Notes under the pieces: model-generated
Told to the model about the DNA's origin: nothing
What the model saw: the letters and a program-made list of their open reading frames with translations, nothing else
Database searches by the model: none
Assembly (NCBI GenBank): GCA_023404955.1
Contig: JAEXZY010000003.1
Coordinates: forward strand, 1 to 31,312
Length of the DNA: 31,312 nucleotides
Direction: 5' to 3'
From: Actinomycetes bacterium
Lineage (GTDB): Bacteria > Actinomycetota > Actinomycetes > Mycobacteriales > Mycobacteriaceae
In this document: positions 21,153-28,280 of the stretch, piece after piece
Numbering within the stretch: the first letter of the stretch is position 1
Layout: each line of letters starts with the position of its first letter
Made by a program: the position numbers and the translations under genes

Positions 21153-22081
21153 TGGTCACCCCTGACTTGCGACAGGTCGGTTTTGAAGACCTTGATGAAG
21201 ATCCACGCGATGGCCACGACCGACAGGAACAGCAGCACCGAAACCGCCGAACCCATGCCGAGATTCACCAGCGTCACGTTCTGCCGGTAGGCCAGGAACG
21301 AGATCGTCTCGGTGTTGTTGGCGCCCGCCGTCATCACGTACGGGTTGTCGAAGATGCGCCAGGCGTCGAGGGTGCGGAACAGCAGCGCGACCATGATCGC
21401 GGCTTTCATGTTGGGCAGCGTGACCTTCCACAGGCGCTGCCAGGCGGTCGCGCCGTCGACCTTCGCGGCCTCCTGCATGTCCTCGGGCACCTGGACGAGC
21501 CCGGCGAGCAGCAGCAGCGAGATGAACGGCGTGGTCTTCCAGATCTCCGACAGGCAGATGACGAAGATCGCCGACCAGCGGTCGCCGAACCAGTCGAAAT
21601 CGGTGAGGTTCAGCCACTGATTGACGAAGCCCGAGTCGATCGCGAAGGCGTAGCGCCAGATGAACGCCGACACGACGGTGACGATGCCGTAGGGGATCAG
21701 GATCGCGGTGCGCAGCGGTCCGCGTCCGCGCACGATGCGCAGCATCACGAATGCGAACCAGAATCCGAGGACGAGTTCGACCGCGACGGTGACGACGGTG
21801 ATCGCCACTGTGGTGACGAAGTCGTTCCACCACACCGGGTCGGTGAGGATCACCCCGTAGTTGCGCAGGCCGACGAAGCTGCGGCCTTCCGGGTCGGTCA
21901 GCCGGAAGTTGTACAGCGACAACACCAGCGCATACCCAAGCGGGTACGCGGTGACCAGGAGCATGACGATGTAGGACGGCAGCGTCAGGTAGAGCCCGAG
22001 CCGGCGCTCACCTTTGGCGCGCTCGCTGACCGAGGGTTCGCCCGGCTCCTTCTGCAGCGGCGGAGTCTGGAGTGTCGTCAC
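21149..22081 (-). CDS. Sugar ABC transporter permease (MalF/SugA-like)
   Basis: This 310-residue permease has a cytoplasmic N-terminus, a first helix around YLTLPSYIVMLLVTAYPLGYALVL and about six helices in total. The EAA loop is PEDMQEAAKVDGATAWQRLWKVTLPNMKAAIMVALL (about 205-240). The sequence fits the first permease of CUT1 sugar importers. The GTG start overlaps the stop of the binding-lipoprotein gene (GTGA) and it overlaps the next permease in the same way, so the operon is translationally coupled. Confidence 0.88.
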   Translation of the reverse strand: MTTLQTPPLQKEPGEPSVSERAKGERRLGLYLTLPSYIVMLLVTAYPLGYALVLSLYNFRLTDPEGRSFVGLRNYGVILTDPVWWNDFVTTVAITVVTVAVELVLGFWFAFVMLRIVRGRGPLRTAILIPYGIVTVVSAFIWRYAFAIDSGFVNQWLNLTDFDWFGDRWSAIFVICLSEIWKTTPFISLLLLAGLVQVPEDMQEAAKVDGATAWQRLWKVTLPNMKAAIMVALLFRTLDAWRIFDNPYVMTAGANNTETISFLAYRQNVTLVNLGMGSAVSVLLFLSVVAIAWIFIKVFKTDLSQVRGDQ

Positions 22082-23388
22082 AGCAGCCGCCTGCCCGCCA
22101 AAACGTCAGCCATGAATTGGTCAGTCCTTTCCGGGGTGTCGCCGTTCACCAAGGCCGGCGGATGCCAGGTCTGCTGGATCGCGCCCGAGATGTCGGTGTA
22201 GAAGGGGGTCGGTGGCCGGGGGCCGCCGTCGCCGATCGATTCGCGGATCAGGTCGGCGTTGGCGTACTCCTCGCGGATCTTCGGATCGTCGTATGACGCG
22301 GCGTAGGGCGAGGGTTCGCTCTCGTCGAGCATGTACTGGGTGGCCTTCGGCTCGGCGTTGATGCACTCGACGAGCGCGACCGCCTGATCCGGATGTTTGG
22401 TGTAGGCGCCGACACCGAGGTTCGCCCCACCGAGCGGTGGCGCACTCGGCCGGTCGGGGGACACCCGGGGGTAGCGGGCCCAGCCGATGTCGTCGACGAC
22501 GGACTGCTCGAGCGTGCCCTCCTCGACGCCGCTGCGCGCCGCGGCCAGCACGTAGGGCCAGTTGACCATGAACATGCCCTGGGCGGACTGGAAGTTGGTG
22601 CGGGCTTGTTCCTCTGACGCGTTGGACATGTCCGTCGGCGCGGCAGGGGAGCGTCCGAGGGTGCCGACGATCTCGGCGGCCTTCTCGCCGGCCGGGCTGG
22701 CCAGCGACGGCTTGGCGTTGCGCCCCGCCTGCACGTCTTCGAGGAGGGCGCCACCGCCGGAGAGCACGAGCGCGTTGATCAGCACCGTGTAGCCCTCGTA
22801 GCGCTGTGCCTGCACAGCGACCTTTTTCTGTTGTCCGACAGCCGCTTTGATCATTTCGTCCCACGTGAAGGTGGGGCTGGTCGGATCGACCCCGGCTGCG
22901 GCGGCCGCCGACTTTCGGTACCAGAGCAGCTGGGCGTTGGATTTGTAGGGGGCGCCGTAGAGCTTGTCCTCCCACTTGCCGGTCTCCAGCGGGGCGGGCA
23001 GCATTCCGGCGGTCAGCCGCTGCGTCTCCTCTGGGGTGTAGGGGCGCAGGAAGCCTGCATTCGCGAACTCGGCGGTGAAGACGACGTCCATGCTGACCAG
23101 ATCGATGGAGGTGTCTCCGGCGGCGAGCCGGCGCACCATCTGCTCCCGCTGCGCGGTCGCCGTCGACGGAAGCGATTCGATGCGCACCCGGTAGGCGCCG
23201 TTCGAGGCGGCCTCACACTCCTGGGCTCGCGCGGCCGAACCGCCGTTGTCGGGAAGGATGTACCACGTCAGCGTCGGTGGCCCGCCGTCGCTGCCGCAGC
23301 CGGACAACAACGTGGCGGCGAGCAGAGGCGCGCTTGCCAGCGCTATTGCCCGACGTCGTCGCCCGCGGGCGAACTGGATTCGTTTCAT
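22078..23388 (-). CDS. Sugar-binding lipoprotein of ABC transporter (LpqY-like)
   Basis: This 436-residue extracytoplasmic solute-binding lipoprotein has an Arg-rich n-region, a hydrophobic core and a clear lipobox LLSGC (Cys31). Family 1 extracellular-solute-binding features follow: LTWYILPDN, QMVRRLAAGDTSIDLVSMDVVFTAEFANAGFL and KLYGAPYKSNAQLLWYR, which parallel M. tuberculosis LpqY. It is shorter and more diverged than LpqY (468 residues, as I recall), so the trehalose specificity of LpqY cannot be assumed. It is the first gene of the transporter operon, with GAGGACGAG before the ATG. The divergent alpha-glucosidase gene suggests an alpha-glucoside ligand such as maltose, trehalose or related oligosaccharides. 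Confidence 0.85.
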   Translation of the reverse strand: MKRIQFARGRRRRAIALASAPLLAATLLSGCGSDGGPPTLTWYILPDNGGSAARAQECEAASNGAYRVRIESLPSTATAQREQMVRRLAAGDTSIDLVSMDVVFTAEFANAGFLRPYTPEETQRLTAGMLPAPLETGKWEDKLYGAPYKSNAQLLWYRKSAAAAAGVDPTSPTFTWDEMIKAAVGQQKKVAVQAQRYEGYTVLINALVLSGGGALLEDVQAGRNAKPSLASPAGEKAAEIVGTLGRSPAAPTDMSNASEEQARTNFQSAQGMFMVNWPYVLAAARSGVEEGTLEQSVVDDIGWARYPRVSPDRPSAPPLGGANLGVGAYTKHPDQAVALVECINAEPKATQYMLDESEPSPYAASYDDPKIREEYANADLIRESIGDGGPRPPTPFYTDISGAIQQTWHPPALVNGDTPERTDQFMADVLAGRRLL

Positions 23389-23476
23389 CTCGTCCTCGTC
23401 TATGACGTCGCGGTTCCCGAGATCCTGCGCACGAGGGCCACGACCAGCACATTCGGTACAGCGACGAGTGTGTCAC

Positions 23477-23490
23477 AGTTCACAGGAACT
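23477..23490. promoter_or_regulatory. Palindrome in the divergent transporter/alpha-glucosidase spacer
   Basis: Arms AGTTC (23477-23481) and GAACT (23486-23490), separated by four bases, lie in the 227-base spacer (23389-23615) between two divergent sugar-utilisation genes. It is a plausible shared operator for a LacI- or GntR-type regulator encoded elsewhere. No convincing promoter hexamers were found in the spacer. Confidence 0.35.
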
Positions 23491-23615
23491 CCTGCGCCGT
23501 GGTGTCGCATCGGCGCGGCACGCGGTGGTGGCCGCCCCGAAAGTGGCTCAGCTGTCGTGTCGCTGCCGGGTTCACTACCGTGGACGCACATCCGCAAGTG
23601 TGCAGAAGGAGTGCC

Positions 23616-25256
23616 GTGGCCCCCGCCGAATCCTCGTGGTGGCAGACCGCCGTCGTGTATCAGGTCTACATCCGCAGCTTCGCCGACGGCAACGGCGACG
23701 GCATCGGAGATGTGGCAGGCCTTCGAAGCCGCCTGCCGTATCTCGCGCAGCTGGGCGTCGACGCGATCTGGATCAACCCTTGGTATCCCTCGCCGATGGC
23801 CGACGCGGGGTACGACGTCTCTGATTACCGCGACATCGAGCCGGCCTACGGCACGTTGGCTGATGCTCAGGCGCTGATCGCCGAGGCGCACGAGCTGGGT
23901 ATCCGGGTGCTGCTCGACATCGTGCCCAATCACACCTCCGATCAGCACGCGTGGTTTCAGGCCGCGGTGGCTGACGAACCCGGGGCGCGGCAGCGCTACC
24001 ACTTCCGCTCCGGCCGCGGGCCCGACGGTGAGCTGCCACCCAACAACTGGCAGAGCGTGTTCGGCGGGCCGGCGTGGACGCGACTTGCTGACGGGCAGTG
24101 GTATCTGCATCTGTTCGCACCCGGCCAACCAGACCTCAACTGGGACAACGACGAGGTGCGGGCAGAGTTCGAAGACATCCTGACGTTCTGGTTCGACCGC
24201 GGCGTGGATGGATTCCGCATCGATGTGGCACACGGCATGATCAAGGCCGACGGCCTGCCCGACACCGCCGATCCCGACGATGCCGCACAGAGCCTCGTGC
24301 AGTCCCGCGCCGGGCATCCCGCCTGGGATCAGGACGGTGTGCACGAGATCTACCGGGGATGGCGGGCGGTGGCGCAGCGCTACACACCCGAGCGCATCTT
24401 CATCGCCGAAGCGTGGGTGCCGAGCAACGAACGGCTCGCCCGATACTTGCGACCTGACGAGCTGCACACCGCGTTTCAATTCGACTTCCTGCGGGCCCCG
24501 TGGCGCGCCGAGGTCCTGCGGACGGTCGTCGACGACGCGATCAGCGCCGCCGCCACGGTCGGAGCACCGCCGACGTGGGTGCTGTCCAATCACGACGTCA
24601 CGCGCACCGTCACCCGGTTTTCTCGCTCTCAGCCGGCCCACCTGATCGAGACCGATTGGGAGCGGGGCCGCTGGGCCGCCGAAGATCCCGACCACCTCAT
24701 CGGCCGGCGACGAGCGCGCGCCGCTGCGCTCGTGCAACTCGCACTGCCTGGCACCGCCTACATCTACCAGGGGGAGGAGCTGGCGCTCGAGGAGGTGGAG
24801 GATCTCCCCGACGAGGTGCGCCAGGACCCGACGTGGGTGCAGTCCGGGTTCACCGATGTGGGCCGCGACGGGTGCCGAATCCCGTTGCCGTGGAACGCAA
24901 CCGATGCGCCCTACGGCTTCGCCGCGGACCCCGCCGTCGTCACGTGGCTGCCGCAGCCGGGGCACTGGGCCGAGCACAGTGTGGAGGCGCAGGACGGCGA
25001 CGCCGATTCGACGCTCAACCTCTACCGTCGAGCCCTCGGCCTGCGCCCGGAGTTGTGGCATGACGCGGGCGACCTCAAGTGGCTCACCACGCCGACCGGG
25101 GTCGTCGCGTTCGAGCGTGGCGCCGCGCAGTGCTGGGTCAACACAGGCGAGGCTGACGTGCCGCTGCCCGAGTCGGCATCGGTGATGCTGGCCTCGGCGC
25201 CCGGCGTGCAGGCCGTTCTGCCGCCGGACACCGCGGTGTGGCTGCGGTCCCGCTGA
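23616..25256 (+). CDS. aglA: Alpha-glucosidase, GH13 family (AglA-like)
   Basis: This 546-residue cytoplasmic enzyme hydrolyses alpha-glucosidic bonds of maltose-type sugars. The (beta/alpha)8 barrel carries all GH13 signatures: VVYQVYIRSFADGNGDGIGD at the N-terminus, LLDIVPNHTS (region I), GFRIDVAHG with nucleophile Asp203 (region II), IFIAEAW with acid/base Glu265 (region III) and LSNHDVTR with Asp327 (region IV). QPDLNWDN is typical of oligo-1,6/alpha-glucosidases. The GTG at 23616 is four bases after AGAAGGAG; a longer frame upstream reads through the intergenic region. The gene is divergent from the sugar ABC operon, implying that it processes the imported sugar. It ends only nine bases before the convergent devR-like stop. 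Confidence 0.87.
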   Translation: MAPAESSWWQTAVVYQVYIRSFADGNGDGIGDVAGLRSRLPYLAQLGVDAIWINPWYPSPMADAGYDVSDYRDIEPAYGTLADAQALIAEAHELGIRVLLDIVPNHTSDQHAWFQAAVADEPGARQRYHFRSGRGPDGELPPNNWQSVFGGPAWTRLADGQWYLHLFAPGQPDLNWDNDEVRAEFEDILTFWFDRGVDGFRIDVAHGMIKADGLPDTADPDDAAQSLVQSRAGHPAWDQDGVHEIYRGWRAVAQRYTPERIFIAEAWVPSNERLARYLRPDELHTAFQFDFLRAPWRAEVLRTVVDDAISAAATVGAPPTWVLSNHDVTRTVTRFSRSQPAHLIETDWERGRWAAEDPDHLIGRRRARAAALVQLALPGTAYIYQGEELALEEVEDLPDEVRQDPTWVQSGFTDVGRDGCRIPLPWNATDAPYGFAADPAVVTWLPQPGHWAEHSVEAQDGDADSTLNLYRRALGLRPELWHDAGDLKWLTTPTGVVAFERGAAQCWVNTGEADVPLPESASVMLASAPGVQAVLPPDTAVWLRSR

Positions 25257-25265
25257 CCCCGCGGC

Positions 25266-25934
25266 CTAGCCCAATGGACTGCCGCCGGGGTGAGCCCTTT
25301 GCCGCTCGAGTTTGGAGATGAACACGGCGGCCTGCGTGCGCCGCTCCATGCCGAGTTTGGCCAGCAGGCGTGAGACGTAGTTCTTGATCGTCTTCTCGGC
25401 CAGAAACATTCGCGCGGCGATCTGCCGGTTGGTCAATCCTTCGCCGAGCAGGTCGAGCAGTACTCGCTCTTGATCGGTGAGGTTCGACAGGGGATCGTTC
25501 GCGCGCCCGCCGCCGCGGACCGTCGCCATCAGTGCTGCAGCGGCGCGGTTGTCGAGCAGCGATCGGCCAGCTCCAACCTCTTTGATGGCCCGGGCGAGCT
25601 CCATGCCCTTGATGTCCTTGACCACGTACCCGCTGGCGCCGGCGAGGATCGCGTCGAGCATGGCTTCGTCGGAGGTGTACGAAGTGAGCATCAGGCAACG
25701 CAGATTGGGCAACTGGGACAACAGATCTCGGCACAGTTCGATGCCGTTGCCGTCCGGCAGTCGGACGTCGAGCACCGCCACGTCGGGTTGCAGAGCCGGA
25801 ATCCGGGCCAGCGCCTCGGACACCGAACCGGCCTCGCCGATCACATCGAGGTCGTTGTCTGCGGAGAGGAGCTCGATCAGCCCGCGACGGACCACCTCGT
25901 GGTCATCGACGAGGAAGACGGTCACCTTGCTCAC
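25266..25934 (-). CDS. devR: DevR/DosR-type response regulator
   Basis: This 222-residue NarL-family regulator controls dormancy and hypoxia genes in mycobacteria. The receiver domain has D10, D11 and phospho-acceptor Asp56 (VLDVRLPDGNG), switch Thr/Ser in LTSYTSDE and Lys in VVKDIKG. The LuxR-type HTH ends in KNYVSRLLAKLGMERRTQAA, the same as M. tuberculosis DevR over the DNA-contact helix. It is cotranscribed after an Rv3134c-like stress-protein gene, 30 bases apart. The usual partner DevS does not follow; the next gene is a convergent alpha-glucosidase. The GTG start at 25934 has only a weak ribosome site; a GTG three codons in is an alternative. It could be a paralogue activated by a sensor encoded elsewhere. 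Confidence 0.88.
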   Translation of the reverse strand: MSKVTVFLVDDHEVVRRGLIELLSADNDLDVIGEAGSVSEALARIPALQPDVAVLDVRLPDGNGIELCRDLLSQLPNLRCLMLTSYTSDEAMLDAILAGASGYVVKDIKGMELARAIKEVGAGRSLLDNRAAAALMATVRGGGRANDPLSNLTDQERVLLDLLGEGLTNRQIAARMFLAEKTIKNYVSRLLAKLGMERRTQAAVFISKLERQRAHPGGSPLG

Positions 25935-25964
25935 GGCGTCATCGGTCAGCGGTCGGCCCTCCGG

Positions 25965-26774
25965 TCACAGTGCGGTCTGGGGACCGCAGATCAGGATTGA
26001 ACAGTCGGTGTCACGGAGAGCCGCGTTGCCGGCTGCTCCCACCAATTCCGTCAGGCCTCCCCGGCGCGCACGGCTGGTCACCATCAGCGCGATGTCATCG
26101 GCGTTGGCTGCCACGTAGCGGAGGGCATCGGAGTCGCACCTCACGGAATTGATGTCGAGTTGCGGGTATCTGCGCTGTGATTCGGCGAGACGGCGTTCCC
26201 AGTGGGTCACGTTGTCGGCAGTACGGGGCGACGACGCGAGAATCTGCACGGCGGCGCCGCGACGGTGCGCCTCCTGCAGTCCGCGCTCGAGCAGCGCGCC
26301 TGCCGTGGCACGGTCGGGAAGTTCGACGACGACGGACCGTTGTCGACGCCCGTGAGTCCGGTGAGAGCGCACGATGGCGACCGGGCACTGTGCAGCGGCG
26401 GACACTGCAGCCGCAGTCGAGCCGATCCTGCCCCGAAGGGCGTGACGGAGGCCGCGGGCGCCGACGCACAGCAGTGTCGCCGATCGCGAGGCCCGCGCAA
26501 GGGTTTCCACCACCCGTCCCCGCTCGATGCTGACGTCGATGCGGACTGGACGTCCGGTCGATTCGATGGCTTTCACAGCGTCTGTGACGGCTGTCTTCGC
26601 GAACATGAGCGCATGCCCAGCCGAATCGGCGGACTCTGCTGTGTCGACGACCGAAATGAGGCGCAGCGCGACCTCGCGGTGTTCGGCTTCGTCGATCGCC
26701 CACAGGGCGGCCTCCAGGGCTGCAGTGGAGCCGTCGATGCCGACGACGACGGGCGAGGTGGTGTCAGCGTTCAT
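25965..26774 (-). CDS. Universal stress protein, Rv3134c-like (tandem USP domains)
   Basis: This 269-residue protein has two USP domains. The first (about 8-145) begins VVVGIDGSTAALEAALWAIDEA and contains the ATP-binding pattern G-x2-G-x9-G-S in GARGLRHALRGRIGST. The second (about 150-269) lacks a clear ATP motif. Length and sequence match Rv3134c, which precedes devR in M. tuberculosis (268 residues, as I recall). The ATG at 26774 overlaps the nitroreductase stop by four bases, so the three genes form one operon. The longer upstream frame is the nitroreductase gene read in another frame. It probably modulates stress or redox signalling; its exact role is unknown. Confidence 0.85.
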   Translation of the reverse strand: MNADTTSPVVVGIDGSTAALEAALWAIDEAEHREVALRLISVVDTAESADSAGHALMFAKTAVTDAVKAIESTGRPVRIDVSIERGRVVETLARASRSATLLCVGARGLRHALRGRIGSTAAAVSAAAQCPVAIVRSHRTHGRRQRSVVVELPDRATAGALLERGLQEAHRRGAAVQILASSPRTADNVTHWERRLAESQRRYPQLDINSVRCDSDALRYVAANADDIALMVTSRARRGGLTELVGAAGNAALRDTDCSILICGPQTAL

Positions 26775-27766
26775 GGCGTCACCTCGCACAGACGGAGGAC
26801 GTCGTGCACATCGCGCCGAGGGGTGGGCGGTGGCGGCGATTCCAGAGCAGGCGCCCGGCCGATACGTATCAGCGCCTGCGGAATCGCGTGACTGTCTGTC
26901 AGCGACGCCACGATCTCTTGACCGCTGGCGAGTTCGGTCACATGTGTGACGGTGCAGGTCGCCAATCCCGACATCGTGGCGTCGAGAAGTAGTGCGGAAA
27001 GCACTTCGCCGCAACGCAATACGCTTTCTCGAGAAACATCGACGGTAGACACGACCAGTAGCTGGGCGCAGTCCTCCGCGATCCGGGTGCGCCGTTCCGG
27101 CCGATCGGTGACAGGGAAATTGCGCCCCGTCGCGACCCGGTCACTTTCCGCGGCCGAAACCAACGCACTGGCCGGTATGCCGGCGTCGGCGACGAAAATG
27201 TCTGTCCACCAATCTAATTCGTTGTGGTACTCGGCGTCCCACAACCGGACGGCGTCGGTCAGGCGAGAAAGTTCGGCGACCGTCGGTCGGTGGTCCTCAG
27301 CGATGATGTCGAGCCGCACGGCATCGGCGTGCTCCGAGGTGGGCAGCGCGTCCACCAGGTCGCCGATCCGGCTGGGGGGTTCGAGGAATGGGAGGCGGTC
27401 CGTGCGACGCGCCATGATGGCGTCGACCCGGTCACGCTGTGCGGGGTTCACCGCGGCTGCCGGAGTGAGCGTGATGCGGGCGAGGTGGTGCGAGTCTTGC
27501 GGATCAGGGAAACGTGTAACGACGCCCGACTGTCCCGACGCCGCGATGGCGACCCGGAAGTGATCCAGGACGGCACCGCAGCTCAACAGCGCCTGGCGTC
27601 CGCTGGGATCCGCCGCCTCGGCGCGTCGCGCCGGATCGAGGTACAGGTCGACGGTGTTTCCAGTCAGCGTCCAGCGCCAGGGCTGGGTGTTGTGAAACGA
27701 CGGCGCCCGACAAGCCACCTGCAACGCATCGACGATCAGCTCGCACCCGATCCGCGGCGTGGTCAT
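26771..27766 (-). CDS. Acg/Rv3131-type nitroreductase-like protein
   Basis: This 331-residue protein belongs to the mycobacterial Acg family (Rv2032, Rv3131, Rv3127), tandem nitroreductase-fold proteins of the DosR regulon. ACRAPSFHNTQPWRWTLTGN (about 18-37) is the family flavin-fold entry. RRTDRLPFLEP (about 136-146) and a C-terminal SALLLDATMSGLATCTVTHV segment are also typical. Family members bind FMN but often have a lidded site and no measured nitroreductase activity. GGAGG lies five bases before the ATG at 27766. A DosR-like box lies about 50 bases upstream. It is the first gene of the operon with the stress protein and devR. Confidence 0.85.
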   Translation of the reverse strand: MTTPRIGCELIVDALQVACRAPSFHNTQPWRWTLTGNTVDLYLDPARRAEAADPSGRQALLSCGAVLDHFRVAIAASGQSGVVTRFPDPQDSHHLARITLTPAAAVNPAQRDRVDAIMARRTDRLPFLEPPSRIGDLVDALPTSEHADAVRLDIIAEDHRPTVAELSRLTDAVRLWDAEYHNELDWWTDIFVADAGIPASALVSAAESDRVATGRNFPVTDRPERRTRIAEDCAQLLVVSTVDVSRESVLRCGEVLSALLLDATMSGLATCTVTHVTELASGQEIVASLTDSHAIPQALIRIGRAPALESPPPPTPRRDVHDVLRLCEVTP

Positions 27767-27816
27767 CTCACCTCCACTTCGTCTGCTGACAGCCTGCGCG
27801 GTTCGCAAGCGCGGTG

Positions 27817-27837
27817 ACAGGGCCATTGGTCCCTTGA
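27817..27837 (-). promoter_or_regulatory. DosR-like box upstream of the acg-usp-devR operon
   Basis: The minus strand reads AAGGGACCAATGGCCC. This agrees with the DosR palindrome core GGGAC-t-w-w-a-G-t-CCC at GGGAC, the two central A bases, G and CCC. It lies about 50-70 bases before the acg ATG, a usual distance for activation. The regulator it would bind is encoded at the end of the same operon, so autoactivation is likely. Confidence 0.7.
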
Positions 27838-27879
27838 CCGTGTGATGTGCGTCAGAGCGCGTCAGCAACGTGGCCATGA

Positions 27880-28080
27880 ACGCTGGGGTTCAGACGCCCA
27901 TCGCCCCGCCCCCTCCGTCGGCGCTCCACCACGGCTTCGCGGCGGAACTCCGCCGTTGCCGATCCGGGGCGCGAAAAACGCACTGGCGCAACGATGGCAG
28001 ACGGGTTTGCGGAGGGGACTCACCTCCGCGGTGCTGACGGCCGCGACAAATCCCTGCGGCGGCCGCCCGAAACTCACAGT
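27880..28080. other. Hairpin-rich intergenic segment of unknown nature
   Basis: Within the 514-base gap 27767-28280 there are three stable hairpins in a row: GGCGG/CCGCC at 27941-27954, GCGGAGG/CCTCCGC at 28009-28029 and CGGCCGC/GCGGCCG at 28038-28065. A minus-strand frame across them has odd composition and no ribosome site, so I do not call a gene. The segment could be a small RNA, a riboswitch-like leader or a dispersed repeat. The following 28110-28280 is clearly AT-richer and promoter-like. Confidence 0.4.
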
Positions 28081-28155
28081 GCCTTCATAGGTTGGCGCGC
28101 CACGTGATGGCCCAAAACGATAAGCCCAGTTCAGCGCGACGCGACCGCAACGAGA

Positions 28156-28184
28156 TTGCTTCTCCTTGGCAACGGTTGGATAAC
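28156..28184 (+). promoter_or_regulatory. Possible promoter of the repeat-protein gene
   Basis: TTGCTT (28156-28161) and GATAAC (28179-28184) are separated by 17 bases in an AT-richer stretch. This would give a leader of about 90 bases before the ATG at 28281. Both hexamers match the housekeeping consensus only partly. Confidence 0.35.
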
Positions 28185-28280
28185 GCAGCTTTTGTCGCGT
28201 CGGCGATTTTCCAAATTGTCGGTTCAGTAAGCCCAGTAACTGATCGGAATTGCAGCACGACGCAGAAGGACTGGGATCTA

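Noticed and set aside
19121..23388. Direct naming of the importer as lpqY-sugABC
   Set aside because: Binding protein is shorter and diverged and the ATPase N-terminus differs from SugC, so orthology is not supported from sequence alone.
23400..25061. 553-residue minus-strand frame antisense to the alpha-glucosidase
   Set aside because: The plus strand carries all GH13 motifs; the minus frame shows none.
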